64,000 nucleotides of DNA from Corticicoccus populi (GTDB lineage Bacteria; Bacillota; Bacilli; Staphylococcales; Salinicoccaceae): contig NZ_JBHUOQ010000001.1 in the NCBI RefSeq assembly GCF_042686195.1, positions 1,178,001 through 1,242,000 of the forward strand, given 5' to 3'. The translations under genes and the position numbers were made by a program. Below the pieces are notes generated by a model. That model saw only the letters and a list, made by a program, of their open reading frames with translations. It was not told the origin of the DNA and searched no databases. This document shows, one piece after another, positions 8,398 through 17,874 of the stretch (positions are counted from its first letter, which is position 1; each line of letters begins with the position of its first letter).

Positions 8398-10215
8398 ATG
8401 AAAATAAAAGACCTAACCTTTGAATCCAGTTATTTAATCACTGAACTAAACTTGGATAATAGTTTAATCGAATATGAAAAAATTAATTCCAATAACATTA
8501 AAATCTACTATGATAAGAATGTTAATATAACTCAGTATAATTTAGATAATAAATCTATTTTTTTAATAGGTTACTGCTTTGATATTCGGGATTCCTTAAA
8601 GTCAACAGAGCACATCTTGAGAGATTTATTAATTTCTACTGATATTTATAATGAACTGGATTACTTGAATGGTCGTTACAATTTGATTGTATTCGATGGA
8701 GAATACCATTCTATCTACTCAGATGCATCTCAGCTTAGGCCATTGGTGTACCATCCCGATTCAAAAACACTTGGATCCCATGATTCTTTGGTACAGTTGG
8801 TTCTTGAAAATCATAATTTTATATTTAACAAAAGATCTAATCGTAAACACACAGAGTTAGACTACACTAGGTTCAAGGAAATATATAAATTCAATCCAAG
8901 TCTTTATCTAAAGTATGAAACTTTCGATTTTGTAAGATTTTATCCTAGGAAATCCTTATCAAATGCTGATTTAAAAGAGACATTCGAGGAATTGAAACCT
9001 TATTTAGACCAAAGTATAAAATATCTTGAGAGCCTCGATAATAATTTATTCTTGACAATCACCGGCGGTATTGATTCAAGAGTCTCAGCAGCATTAACGA
9101 GAGATTTCAGCAATAAAGTTGAATATTTGACCTATACAAAACCAATGGATAAGCTTGCCACTAAAATGGCTAAAATTATCTATAAAACTGATGAAAATAT
9201 CACTAAAAATATGAAAGAATATCTTGGTTGGAATCACAATATCATTAATTTAGAAGACTATCTTCCTACAAAATATAAGAACAATATTAATCATATATTA
9301 TTTAATTCAACACATTCATATTCACTTGCTAATTATTATCGGAGTAAACAGAAATATTTTAAGGCTGTTCACATTAAGTCCACTGTGTTTGGAATGGGAA
9401 AGGCAGATTTCCCGAAATCACTTGATAAATCATCAGACAGTTTTGATTTTTATAAACTGTGTTTACACGGTCTTCCAAAAGATTTTGAGAAGCAGCCGGA
9501 CTTTGATGAAGAAATAGAATCATACTTCAAGAGAAATAAGATTTTTGAGGGTGTTACTAAAGGCCGTCACTTTTATGATTTATTTCATTTAGAATCGAGA
9601 ATGGGAAATTGGCATAGTGCTCTGACTTTAGAAACTGATCCTGAAACTGAAGAGTTTATATTTACAAACACAAGAAAAACTATAGATTTAATTCAACAAC
9701 CAACAATCAGTGAAAGAAGGAATTTCTCTTTATACAAAATGATTATAGAGAAATACTGGCCGGTATTATTAAAATTTGAGATTAATAAATCAATGAAAGA
9801 AAAAGAACATCAATCTCAAATTGATGAGCCATATGCAGAATTAAATAATGTGGGAATCTATGGTTCACATAAAGTGAGCATACACAAAAATAAGATAAAA
9901 AATTTTGTTAATCTTAAGCCAAATACCGATTCCATTAAAGAATATGAACAATACAATTTTTCTGTGAAAAATAATTCTGACGTTAGTCAGATTCTTAAAA
10001 TCTCCAGTAATTATTCCAACAAAAGTGGGCAGAATAAAATCAAAGTATTGATTAATAACGGTTATGAGGCTAAAATTTATGATATGCTCGATTTATATAA
10101 TGGCTTGGAACTACAAGTTAAAGATAATGTAATACACTTTGTAATTAATTATAATAAAGACTACTCAAAAAAATCGTGGATTGATGCAGGCAGGCTTAAA
10201 TTAGAAATACTATAA
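8398..10215 (+). CDS. Asparagine-synthetase-like ATP-pyrophosphatase protein with C-terminal beta module
   Basis: 605 residues. The N-terminal ~170 residues resemble the Ntn glutaminase fold of asparagine synthetases (LNGRYNLIVFDG, YSDASQLRPLVYH), but residue 2 is Lys instead of the catalytic Cys, so glutamine hydrolysis is unlikely. The central domain has the PP-loop TITGGIDSR (~residues 222-230), which activates a carboxylate with ATP as in asparagine or beta-lactam synthetases. The last ~90 residues form a beta module ending KKSWIDAGRLKLEI, shared with the glycosyltransferase at 4987. In this polysaccharide locus it may amidate or aminoacylate a uronic acid, which is inference. It is transcribed alone, away from its neighbours. 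ATG after AGAGGGG. Confidence 0.75.
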   Translation: MKIKDLTFESSYLITELNLDNSLIEYEKINSNNIKIYYDKNVNITQYNLDNKSIFLIGYCFDIRDSLKSTEHILRDLLISTDIYNELDYLNGRYNLIVFDGEYHSIYSDASQLRPLVYHPDSKTLGSHDSLVQLVLENHNFIFNKRSNRKHTELDYTRFKEIYKFNPSLYLKYETFDFVRFYPRKSLSNADLKETFEELKPYLDQSIKYLESLDNNLFLTITGGIDSRVSAALTRDFSNKVEYLTYTKPMDKLATKMAKIIYKTDENITKNMKEYLGWNHNIINLEDYLPTKYKNNINHILFNSTHSYSLANYYRSKQKYFKAVHIKSTVFGMGKADFPKSLDKSSDSFDFYKLCLHGLPKDFEKQPDFDEEIESYFKRNKIFEGVTKGRHFYDLFHLESRMGNWHSALTLETDPETEEFIFTNTRKTIDLIQQPTISERRNFSLYKMIIEKYWPVLLKFEINKSMKEKEHQSQIDEPYAELNNVGIYGSHKVSIHKNKIKNFVNLKPNTDSIKEYEQYNFSVKNNSDVSQILKISSNYSNKSGQNKIKVLINNGYEAKIYDMLDLYNGLELQVKDNVIHFVINYNKDYSKKSWIDAGRLKLEIL

Positions 10216-10240
10216 TCTATATTTAATAATGAATACTTTA

Positions 10241-10282
10241 AAAAAAAAAAACTACACAATCCACTGTGTAGTTTTATTTTAA
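10241..10282. terminator. Bidirectional terminator between convergent genes
   Basis: Ten-base perfect stem AAACTACACA (10249-10258) with TGTGTAGTTT (10265-10274), six-base loop, flanked by an A-run on the left and a T-rich run on the right. It can serve both the gene ending at 10215 and the one ending at 10285. Confidence 0.85.
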
Positions 10283-10284
10283 TA

Positions 10285-12894
10285 TTAGTTGCGGTTCACT
10301 TCTTTCTTCAGTTCCTCAATTGTTTCTTTAACATCTTCATCATAAGCAGGATTAAACTTATCATACAATTTAATAATGTCCAAAAACTTCGACACTGCGT
10401 CAAATCTATGCTGAGATTCTACCCTCTCAAGTCTTGTCAAATACCACAATCGAATATACGAGTTGTATCTGACAGTCAGATACGTATCAATTAAATCGTA
10501 ACTTTCTAGATAGGGAATTCTCTCAAGTTCTAATTTATAGTATTTATCAAAGAATTTGTGTGAGATTGTATTAGTTACACTTCCTAGAACAGCAGCATAA
10601 TAGATATGAATGTAATGATTCACACCCATGATTGTTTTCGAGTTTAACACCAGCTCTTGATAAAACATGGTATCCTGGCCGGCTGCACCCTCAACCATCT
10701 TTAAATTATTATCTACGATTACCGATTTCTTAACAATTACAGCTTGTATACTCTGCACCCTCATTTCAGAGCGTATTAAAAATGCTTTAGGATCTTCCAC
10801 TAACATTTTTCCGTTATTATTTCTTTTTAAAATGTCCGTGTATTTCCCACCATTTCTCCTATCACTGTCTTCTTTGACAATATTACCGACGACCATATCA
10901 ACTTCATTCGTCTTTATTTTATTCAGTAAATTATGGAAGCCATCACCAATTGCTTCATTATCAGGATCGAGATAAGTAATGTAATCAGTTGAAGCAACTC
11001 TCGCTCCTTGATTTCTCGGTTTCGAAGCACTCCCTGATCCTTCAGTATTCTCTATATAAACGATATCCGGGTGTCTTCTTCTGAGCCTGTTAATTATCTT
11101 AATTGTCGTTTCATCTGTACTGCCATCATTAATAAAAATAATTTCCATTTTGTCAAAACTGCTGGACCGTTTTAGACTTGCAAAGCATTTTTCTTCAAGA
11201 TAAGTTCCATTATTATGAATAGGAATAATAACACTTAGTTCTTTTTTACTCGTCACTTCTTTTTTATCATTCGTTTCTTCATTCAACACTTCAACATCAT
11301 CAAGATTATAGCCATTAGTTAACTCAGATAAATCAGTTATTTCCATATAAACCGGTATATGAATCATTGTTTTAAATTGATTGACAATTTTATTGATGTA
11401 GTTATGTTCCTCATGAGTGTCATCTTTAGTTACAAAATCAACATCAGCATATTTAAAAGCAGTAACCATATCTTCAAGGTAGTATTCTTCATATAAATTA
11501 CTGTCATCAAAGAAAGTAATAAAGCCATATTCAGAAAGATTAATATTATTTATATCTTTTTTAAGAACATAATTTTTGTCTTGATAAATTTGTCGATCAA
11601 AACTATTACGGTTTTGATATGTATCATCTTCAAATACAACAAGGATCTTACTGTTTTCCTCTTCTATATCAATGTCAATAGTTGCAGCAATCTGTCTGAT
11701 TCTATGAAATGTAGTATGCTCTTTAAATACATTTCTAATTCCCTTAGCCTGCAAATCCTTCAAATCATCTTCATTTGTTCTGTATATTACTTTAAAATCC
11801 TCGCCGGTATTAATCATACGCACATTTGGAAAAAGATTATTAATTCCAGTATTATAATTTGATAATACAATATTTCCAAATGCCTGTAATTCATATACTC
11901 TGTTCGCAAACATAGTTTGAGAATATTTTACAGAATTCATGTTTATACTCCATCGAATCACTTTATGCAAGTTCATCAACTTATCATGTTGGAGAGGGGG
12001 TGCCATGTTTTCTATATATTTTTCAGGAAACTGGTATCTGGGATTTTTCAATCTCAAGTTTCTATCGATGATTGTAAACGGTGCCTCTTCTTTTTTTATT
12101 GCATCAAAAAGTTTTTTAGTTTCATTCATTCTTACTGGATATTTAGACAGCCAACTTCCAGCGAATAAAATTTCATTTTTAAATTTTTCTGCATATTTTG
12201 TTCTTGAACCAACTGGATTATGAATGTAAGGATTAATACCAAATTGTAAAACATTGATTCTATCATTTCCAGTGAGCTCTCTATAACTCTCCACCATTTC
12301 TAACGAACTAGTAAAAATATGACTGCACTTTTCAGAAAGCGATTTAAACAGATGGAAATTAACAGGATCTTCCTTAGAATAGAAAATAGTTGGAGTTCCA
12401 TTTTCATTATATTTTTCTATTAGCTCTTCCATTTCAATTCTTTTTTCATTTGAAGGATGTGCAGATCCTTCCCAAGTATTGTCAATCCCTCTCCAGGTAG
12501 ATGCAAAAATCACAAAATCATAGTCATGTATTTCCTTATCTTCTCGGGAAATATAATTTAAGTTGGCAACATCTTTAAAAGAGTTATATAAAAATTCATC
12601 TGCAATAATTCCAATATTAAGATTCATTTTCTTATAAAATCTACTACCATTACTTGTTGGAACATTCTCCATTGCATTTTTAAATTTATCCAGGGCATTT
12701 TCTCTTCCTATATCTTCAAACTTTAAATAATAAAAAGGATTAGTCTTTATTCTTTCAGCAAAATTTTGGCTGTATTCATTTGCTAAAATAGTCGGATCGA
12801 GATCATTAATCATTTGATTTAAAGTGAATGAAAAATCCTTGGATAAATTTTCCTTATATTTTTCAAGGTTTTTTTCTAGTTGATTCATATCCAT
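10285..12894 (-). CDS. Two-domain glycosyltransferase (CgeB/GT4-like + GT2)
   Basis: 869 residues, ATG after a near-perfect GGAGGT site. The N-terminal ~400 residues resemble CgeB/GT-B transferases (FVIFASTWRG, TIFYSKEDP, EILFAGSW, ANRVYELQAFGN). A linker follows. A GT2 domain then occupies ~residues 550-800: SVIIPIHNNGTYL, FINDGSTDE, ASKPRNQGA, TYLDPDNE and GQDTMFYQ. This GT2 part resembles teichoic-acid glycosyltransferases of the TarS/Gga kind. The order (GT-B first, GT2 second) is the reverse of the family at 4987. It follows the coiled-coil protein at 12908 by 13 bp, and the two probably act together on the polymer. Acceptor unknown. Confidence 0.8.
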   Translation of the reverse strand: MDMNQLEKNLEKYKENLSKDFSFTLNQMINDLDPTILANEYSQNFAERIKTNPFYYLKFEDIGRENALDKFKNAMENVPTSNGSRFYKKMNLNIGIIADEFLYNSFKDVANLNYISREDKEIHDYDFVIFASTWRGIDNTWEGSAHPSNEKRIEMEELIEKYNENGTPTIFYSKEDPVNFHLFKSLSEKCSHIFTSSLEMVESYRELTGNDRINVLQFGINPYIHNPVGSRTKYAEKFKNEILFAGSWLSKYPVRMNETKKLFDAIKKEEAPFTIIDRNLRLKNPRYQFPEKYIENMAPPLQHDKLMNLHKVIRWSINMNSVKYSQTMFANRVYELQAFGNIVLSNYNTGINNLFPNVRMINTGEDFKVIYRTNEDDLKDLQAKGIRNVFKEHTTFHRIRQIAATIDIDIEEENSKILVVFEDDTYQNRNSFDRQIYQDKNYVLKKDINNINLSEYGFITFFDDSNLYEEYYLEDMVTAFKYADVDFVTKDDTHEEHNYINKIVNQFKTMIHIPVYMEITDLSELTNGYNLDDVEVLNEETNDKKEVTSKKELSVIIPIHNNGTYLEEKCFASLKRSSSFDKMEIIFINDGSTDETTIKIINRLRRRHPDIVYIENTEGSGSASKPRNQGARVASTDYITYLDPDNEAIGDGFHNLLNKIKTNEVDMVVGNIVKEDSDRRNGGKYTDILKRNNNGKMLVEDPKAFLIRSEMRVQSIQAVIVKKSVIVDNNLKMVEGAAGQDTMFYQELVLNSKTIMGVNHYIHIYYAAVLGSVTNTISHKFFDKYYKLELERIPYLESYDLIDTYLTVRYNSYIRLWYLTRLERVESQHRFDAVSKFLDIIKLYDKFNPAYDEDVKETIEELKKEVNRN

Positions 12895-12907
12895 ATAATG
12901 ACCTCCT

Positions 12908-13969
12908 CTATTTTTTATTATTTTTTTCTACTATTTTCTTTAACTTCTCTTCTACTAATTGCATACGTTGTTTATATTTATCTCTCTGCTGCTCAAGTCT
13001 TGAATTATAGTCTCTCTGCTGATTCAGCCTTGTTTCACCGAGCTTTATTTGTTTTTCCAATTTATTATTACTTTCTTTAACCAACTTTATTTCTTTTTTT
13101 AATGCTGTGATTTGTTCATCATTATTGTCATCACTAATATAAGAAGATAAGTTGTTTTTCTTTTTTGCTTTCATATATTTTTTAGCAGAAAGTATTGTTT
13201 TAACTATTTCTTTACTTTGATTTCTTTCAATTTTAATACCATAAAAAATATCATCTAATATTTTTTGATTAATACTTCTTTCTTTTTCTTTTTCTTCATC
13301 CAGCCCATTAATTAGATCATCCATGCCATACAGTTCAATCCAAAAAAACTGTTTATTATTCACTTTTACTCTACCAATTTTTGAGTTTTTAAAAACCGTA
13401 ACTAATCTAGGATTTTCTATTTTCACTTCTTCAGTTGTTGGACTTTTAAGACTGCTCACTTTATACATAGCCTTATCTTTTAGAATATTACTGTCAACAG
13501 GAATATCACACTCAATCATTTTCTCAAAATATTCTATAGGATGAAAACCAAAAAATTTATTCTTTACAAACACACTGAAAAGTCTAGTTCCATCAATATT
13601 TATTTCAGATTTTACAGTAAGTAATTTATTATTAAAGTGTGTTCTAAAATCTTTATCTATTCCTATCTTCAAGTTAATTTCATGTGCTTTAAAATTTTGG
13701 TCTAGAAAACGGTAAGTCTCTGGTTCAAAACGAAATACTTGGATTGATTTTTTTAAATTAATCCACCCCAACTTCTGATCATCATGTTGAATTAAATAAA
13801 ATTTTTCATCATCTACAATTGATTCCGTAATTGTGGTTACCGGATCCCATAAATATTTATCCACTGTTTCTGTAGAATTTTGATCATTTATTTTTTTATA
13901 TATTTTAGTTTGTTCATCCTCAAATAGGATATATTGCTTTGAATATCTTAAACTTTCCAAGTTTTCCAT
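12908..13969 (-). CDS. GW/SH3-like and coiled-coil accessory protein
   Basis: 353 residues, ATG after AGGGAG. The first ~210 residues hold two or three beta-rich repeats resembling GW modules (for example FYLIQHDDQKLGWI near residue 60-75, then a second unit near 135-145). These are like the repeats in the glucosaminidase at 23502, yet no signal peptide is present. The last ~80 residues are a strong coiled coil (KLEKQIKLGETRL, RLEQQRDKYKQRM). It lies between wecC and the large glycosyltransferase on the same strand. It may tether that enzyme to the polymer or membrane complex. Function inferred from context only. Confidence 0.6.
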   Translation of the reverse strand: MENLESLRYSKQYILFEDEQTKIYKKINDQNSTETVDKYLWDPVTTITESIVDDEKFYLIQHDDQKLGWINLKKSIQVFRFEPETYRFLDQNFKAHEINLKIGIDKDFRTHFNNKLLTVKSEINIDGTRLFSVFVKNKFFGFHPIEYFEKMIECDIPVDSNILKDKAMYKVSSLKSPTTEEVKIENPRLVTVFKNSKIGRVKVNNKQFFWIELYGMDDLINGLDEEKEKERSINQKILDDIFYGIKIERNQSKEIVKTILSAKKYMKAKKKNNLSSYISDDNNDEQITALKKEIKLVKESNNKLEKQIKLGETRLNQQRDYNSRLEQQRDKYKQRMQLVEEKLKKIVEKNNKK

Positions 13970-13994
13970 ATTATTCTCCCTTTATAAAACAATT

Positions 13995-14023
13995 TTAACC
14001 GAATAGCTCAGCTACTCGGTTAA
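13995..14023 (-). terminator. Hairpin between wecC and the accessory/GT genes
   Basis: Thirteen-base stem TTAACCGA(G)TAGC with its complement and a three-base loop, with one G-U pair on the minus strand. The following run is only TTTTA-like, so it looks like a partial terminator or RNA-processing hairpin inside the operon, lowering expression of the two downstream genes. Confidence 0.5.
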
Positions 14024-14028
14024 GAAAA

Positions 14029-15282
14029 TTATAATTTCTGGATGTTACCATAGTTATAGTATTGAGTTTCTTCAAAATCTGATTTCATTACATTTTTAGT
14101 ATCAAAAATAACTTGATCTTTCATTGTACTAAAGTCTTCATCAGACATCACTTTGAACTCGGAATGATCACTTAATACGAGTACAAGTGAGCTTCCCTCA
14201 ACTGCTTTGTTAACATCTTCTTCTACCCAGTCTAGTTTCACATGCGGATCATATGCAACTACATTAAGTGAAGATTCCTTTCGCAATAACTCATAAATAT
14301 CAAACGCCGGTGACTCACGGATATCATCCACGTCACCTTTATATGTTAAGCCAAATACTGTAACTTTATCGCCGCCGAGCTTTTCTAATATCTCCTTAGT
14401 ATAGCTCACTACATACTCAGGCATTGATACATTGATATCTCGTGCAAGCTTGATTAATGGAGACTGTTCCGGTGCCTCTGCAATAATGAAATACGGATCC
14501 ACTGCAAGACAGTGACCACCTACACCAGGACCTGGAGTATGGAGGTTTACACGTGGGTGTTTATTTGCCATTTCAATGACTTCATGTACATTAATATCCA
14601 AGTAGTTACAGATTTTCGCAAGTTCATTCGCAAGTGCAATATTTACATCTCGGTATGTATTTTCCATAAGTTTAGACATTTCTGCTGTTTTAGCATTTGT
14701 CTCAATCATTTCACCTTGTACAAAAGTACCATAAACCTTTTTACCCGCTTCTACACATGCTGGTGTCATTCCACCGACAATACGATTATTAAAAATCAAT
14801 TCATGCATAATCTGACCAGGAAGAACACGTTCAGGACAATGAACCAGGAATATATCTTCTCCGATTTTAAATCCTTGTTCCTGCAAAAATGGTGCTACAT
14901 GGTCATCCATTGTTCTCGGAGCTATTGTAGATTCAACAATTACTGTATCTCCTTTTTTCAAGAGAGGTACGATTGACTTAACACCTGACATTACAATAGA
15001 AATATCACATGATTTAAATTCATCATCTCTATTTGGAGTCGGTACAGCAATAATATACGCATCTGCTTCCTCAGGCTGAGTTGCTGCCTTGAATTTACCT
15101 GTCTCAAGAACTTCTTCAAGTGCTTCCTGCAACCCTGGCTCTTCAATATGGATCTGGCCGCTGTTCAGCATATCCACTGCTTCCTGTTTGATATCCACAC
15201 CAAGTACATCGACTCCGTGTTTTGCAAACATAATTGACGTTGGAAGGCCGATATAGCCCAATCCGATAGTAGTTAATTTCAC
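14029..15282 (-). CDS. wecC: UDP-N-acetyl-D-mannosamine dehydrogenase
   Basis: 417 residues, GTG start after AAGGTG. It oxidises UDP-ManNAc to UDP-ManNAcA with two NAD+. The family is clear: N-terminal Rossmann motif GLGYIGLPT, PTPN segment, ESTIAPRT, HCPERVLPG, and the catalytic cysteine in GPGVGGHCLAVDP (Cys258), followed by GLTYKGDVDDIRESP in the UDP-binding domain. Length is normal for WecC/Cap5O/Cap8O. The 2-epimerase that makes UDP-ManNAc is not in the window. It lies downstream of the BY-kinase-like gene and shows that the local polymer contains an N-acetylmannosaminuronic acid or close relative. A related UDP-sugar substrate is possible. Confidence 0.9.
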   Translation of the reverse strand: MKLTTIGLGYIGLPTSIMFAKHGVDVLGVDIKQEAVDMLNSGQIHIEEPGLQEALEEVLETGKFKAATQPEEADAYIIAVPTPNRDDEFKSCDISIVMSGVKSIVPLLKKGDTVIVESTIAPRTMDDHVAPFLQEQGFKIGEDIFLVHCPERVLPGQIMHELIFNNRIVGGMTPACVEAGKKVYGTFVQGEMIETNAKTAEMSKLMENTYRDVNIALANELAKICNYLDINVHEVIEMANKHPRVNLHTPGPGVGGHCLAVDPYFIIAEAPEQSPLIKLARDINVSMPEYVVSYTKEILEKLGGDKVTVFGLTYKGDVDDIRESPAFDIYELLRKESSLNVVAYDPHVKLDWVEEDVNKAVEGSSLVLVLSDHSEFKVMSDEDFSTMKDQVIFDTKNVMKSDFEETQYYNYGNIQKL

Positions 15283-15317
15283 TTTTAATTACACCTTACT
15301 CTCTCAAAAATCTTATT

Positions 15318-15950
15318 TTAGTCTTTTCTTATTATACCAAAACTTCTAATATTGAAAACCTTAAATTTATCCATATAGGTTTTTAAACGTTTTCTGTCAT
15401 TTTTTCTGCTGTTTACAATAGTAACTGCACTGTCTACTAACTCTAATATATTTGCATAGTAACTAAAGTGCTCTTCCCCGGGACCAATCACTATAAGAAC
15501 ATCATAATAATTAGTCAGAGGGCTTAATTTGCTTTTTAGATCATATTCATTCACAGCTGATACAAACTCATCACTAGTCACTTCTTCAATCTCAATTAAA
15601 TCCAAATTAGAGTATTGAGACTGTGCAATCGCTTCACTGATATAAGCAGATTCTTTCAATTGTTTTATTAAGCTGGCTCCTTTATCTGCCTTTAAATATC
15701 CATCAACTAAATCAGAACTTTTATGATTCAAGTTTACAATCAGAACTTTTTTCTTTAATTGTGTAAGTAGATACCCAATGTGAACTGCTGCTTCTGCTGT
15801 TGCCTCTCTTTCAGACAGGGAACTGAATAATACTGATTTATATCCGCGCTCTTCTATACCATTTTTCACAACAATCGCAGAATCATATAATTTCTTTAAT
15901 ATCTTATCATCAATCTCTTGTCGGCTGCTTTCTGCCTGGGTGCGTCTCAT
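15318..15950 (-). CDS. Degenerate BY-kinase / CapB-like protein
   Basis: 210 residues, ATG after AGGAGG. Length, position after a Wzz/CapA-like gene and the pattern KSVLFSSLSE..AEAAVHIGYLLTQLKKKVLIVNLN fit the bacterial tyrosine kinases (CapB/CpsD/YwqD). However the Walker A GKS/T is replaced by SEREATAEA, the Walker A' Asp residues by NLN, and there is no C-terminal tyrosine cluster. It is probably a non-catalytic relative that still pairs with the membrane adaptor encoded by the adjacent upstream gene and regulates chain length or export. Loss of catalysis is inferred from the missing motifs. Confidence 0.7.
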   Translation of the reverse strand: MRRTQAESSRQEIDDKILKKLYDSAIVVKNGIEERGYKSVLFSSLSEREATAEAAVHIGYLLTQLKKKVLIVNLNHKSSDLVDGYLKADKGASLIKQLKESAYISEAIAQSQYSNLDLIEIEEVTSDEFVSAVNEYDLKSKLSPLTNYYDVLIVIGPGEEHFSYYANILELVDSAVTIVNSRKNDRKRLKTYMDKFKVFNIRSFGIIRKD

Positions 15951-15961
15951 ACATTAACCTC

Positions 15962-16480
15962 CTAAAATGAGCCAAGTGTCTTTTCACCTAAATAATATTC
16001 AAAATCTTCCTCAGTAGAAATATTTCTTGTCAATAATGAGAAGATAATTCCAATAACAAGTCCAACAAACAATGATGCAACCAATATAAACACTTTCAGA
16101 AACGTATTTTCTGTTTCATATATGTTCACGCCGCGTGTTTCACTCACTGAATAACCACTGTCTGAAAGAATACTATCAAACTGTGATTTAATACCTTCTA
16201 AATTATCTCTGTTGTTCGTATGTATATTCAATTGAATCATACTGGAACCGGCATCATGGCTAATTTCAACTGTCTTAACAGGTGATTCCGCATTGATATG
16301 TTCATTTGCCAAGGTATTCATGATACTGCTTGTATTTGGCGGGATATCACCTTCTAAGGTATAATATTCCTCGTAGTCTATTGACTGGACAGGAATAATG
16401 AAATTAATCAATGTCCCCAGCACGCCAAACAGTAATATAAACATAATTACATTTAATGAATTTTTCTTTAAAAAATACAT
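15962..16480 (-). CDS. Wzz/CapA-like chain-length and kinase-adaptor protein
   Basis: 172 residues, ATG after GAGGAG. It has two membrane segments (residues ~11-30 and ~130-152) enclosing a short extracellular domain, then a cytoplasmic tail, the topology of CapA/YveK adaptors. The tail ends TEEDFEYYLGEKTLGSF, like the Wzz C-terminal segment. It probably sets polymer chain length with the protein encoded 12 bp downstream. It is the first gene of a minus-strand operon running through wecC. The extracellular domain is shorter than in Wzz of Gram-negatives but normal for Firmicutes. Confidence 0.75.
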   Translation of the reverse strand: MYFLKKNSLNVIMFILLFGVLGTLINFIIPVQSIDYEEYYTLEGDIPPNTSSIMNTLANEHINAESPVKTVEISHDAGSSMIQLNIHTNNRDNLEGIKSQFDSILSDSGYSVSETRGVNIYETENTFLKVFILVASLFVGLVIGIIFSLLTRNISTEEDFEYYLGEKTLGSF

Positions 16481-16574
16481 AATATTTCTCCTCTAGTCAT
16501 TATACAAATATTATTATACTATTATATGAGTGATTTAGAAAACATTCACACACAAATTTTGAGGTGTAATCTTA

Positions 16575-17795
16575 ATGAAAATTGATATTATTGGTAGTAA
16601 ATTTTCCAGTAAACTAACTGAATTTAAAAATTTTGGCTTTGATGTAAATAATATTGTAGAAGGACAAAGTATCTTATCTCTTCTTTCAAAACCCCATGAA
16701 ACGACAATGAAAGAACTAAATACCACTGATTTAAATGATATCACTGTAGCTTATCGTGATTTAAATAAACTTCTGTACCCTGACCTTTTAAAATCAGATT
16801 CTGAAGTAATTATGATTGATTTATTAAGTGAACTTAATGATATTGTAGAGTTCGAAGATAGCTTCTATAATCTATCTTCCTTTAATTTACTTGAAACTAA
16901 ACCAGATGTAGACATTTTGAGAAACATTCAAAAGTTTAGAGCAATCTATAGGAATTTAGAGAGTTTCATCACATTACTTCAAAAATACGAAAAAGTAATT
17001 ATTTTAAAAATATTACCTAATGATGAAAATAAAAAGCAATTCATAAATGGTTTATATAAATTAATTGAAGAAAGAATTGATCATAAACTTATTTTAACGG
17101 TAAATCATCCATTAAATGAAAAATTAACAGCACCTATTGAAGTTTACAATGAAGTAAATCAAAATCTAAAAAAATTCTCATCCGATAATTACTATAATCA
17201 GCTACTGTTTGATGAGAAATTAGAAGATAATATTCTCTCTGTTTATATTAATCATATTGAAGAAAGAGAGTACATTTATGAATTATATAAAGACGGCCGT
17301 CCATTTAAAAAAATGTCTCCTACAACTTCAAGGTACTTTGAATATCAATTAACGGAAACCGGAAAATACAGAGTTCGAGTTAATTTGACGGATGACTCCA
17401 TTAACTCAAGATTCTCATTGACTTATAATTACACTTTACAATCACTTGCTCAATCATATTCGGAAACGTTCAGCTATATAGAGATTCCAGATAAAAAGAA
17501 CATTTGGATGTTAGAGACTGTACTTTCCAATGGAAATTTTACCGGTCTTATTGGAGACGCCTATGAGTATCCTGACGGCTTTAAGGGATATCCTGTATAT
17601 TTAAAACAGGAAATTAACAGCCCTTTTATAAAAAAAGAGCAATTATTATCGTCCACCATAGAAATAATCTCTCAGATGTCAGAAAATGATTTTCAAAACT
17701 ACTGTGATAAATATGCTCACCAGATTAAAAGCACTAATAAATTAATGTTAGACTTCTTACTCTTTATTCAAAAAAATAAGAAGAGAAATTATTAG
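16575..17795 (+). CDS. Unknown polysaccharide-locus protein with three-Tyr-like module
   Basis: 406 residues, ATG after GAGGTG. The N-terminus (MKIDIIGSKFSSKL) resembles the start of SGNH/DUF6270-like proteins, but catalytic residues cannot be assigned. Residues ~215-280 form a beta module (ILSVYIN, YIYELYKDG, YFEYQLTETGKYRVRV) resembling those at the end of the heparinase-like protein at 1 and in the 129-residue protein at 39606. The C-terminal ~130 residues are mixed alpha/beta. No signal peptide. It is transcribed alone on the plus strand between two minus-strand operons. A role in polymer modification is inferred only from location. Confidence 0.6.
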   Translation: MKIDIIGSKFSSKLTEFKNFGFDVNNIVEGQSILSLLSKPHETTMKELNTTDLNDITVAYRDLNKLLYPDLLKSDSEVIMIDLLSELNDIVEFEDSFYNLSSFNLLETKPDVDILRNIQKFRAIYRNLESFITLLQKYEKVIILKILPNDENKKQFINGLYKLIEERIDHKLILTVNHPLNEKLTAPIEVYNEVNQNLKKFSSDNYYNQLLFDEKLEDNILSVYINHIEEREYIYELYKDGRPFKKMSPTTSRYFEYQLTETGKYRVRVNLTDDSINSRFSLTYNYTLQSLAQSYSETFSYIEIPDKKNIWMLETVLSNGNFTGLIGDAYEYPDGFKGYPVYLKQEINSPFIKKEQLLSSTIEIISQMSENDFQNYCDKYAHQIKSTNKLMLDFLLFIQKNKKRNY

Positions 17796-17807
17796 TTAAT
17801 AACTAAA

Positions 17808-17851
17808 AAACAGTAATAAGGAGTGATTTATTATCGTCCTTGTTACTGTTT
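17808..17851. terminator. Bidirectional terminator
   Basis: Fifteen-base stem AAACAGTAATAAGGA / TCCTTGTTACTGTTT with one wobble pair and a 14-base loop, with A-rich and T-rich flanks. It separates the convergent genes ending at 17795 and 17875. Confidence 0.85.
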
Positions 17852-17874
17852 TTATGTTTTATTAATTTTCAAAG

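Noticed and set aside
14512..14976. 154-residue plus-strand ORF rich in Cys/Phe/His
   Set aside because: Antisense to wecC, which is fully supported by motifs.
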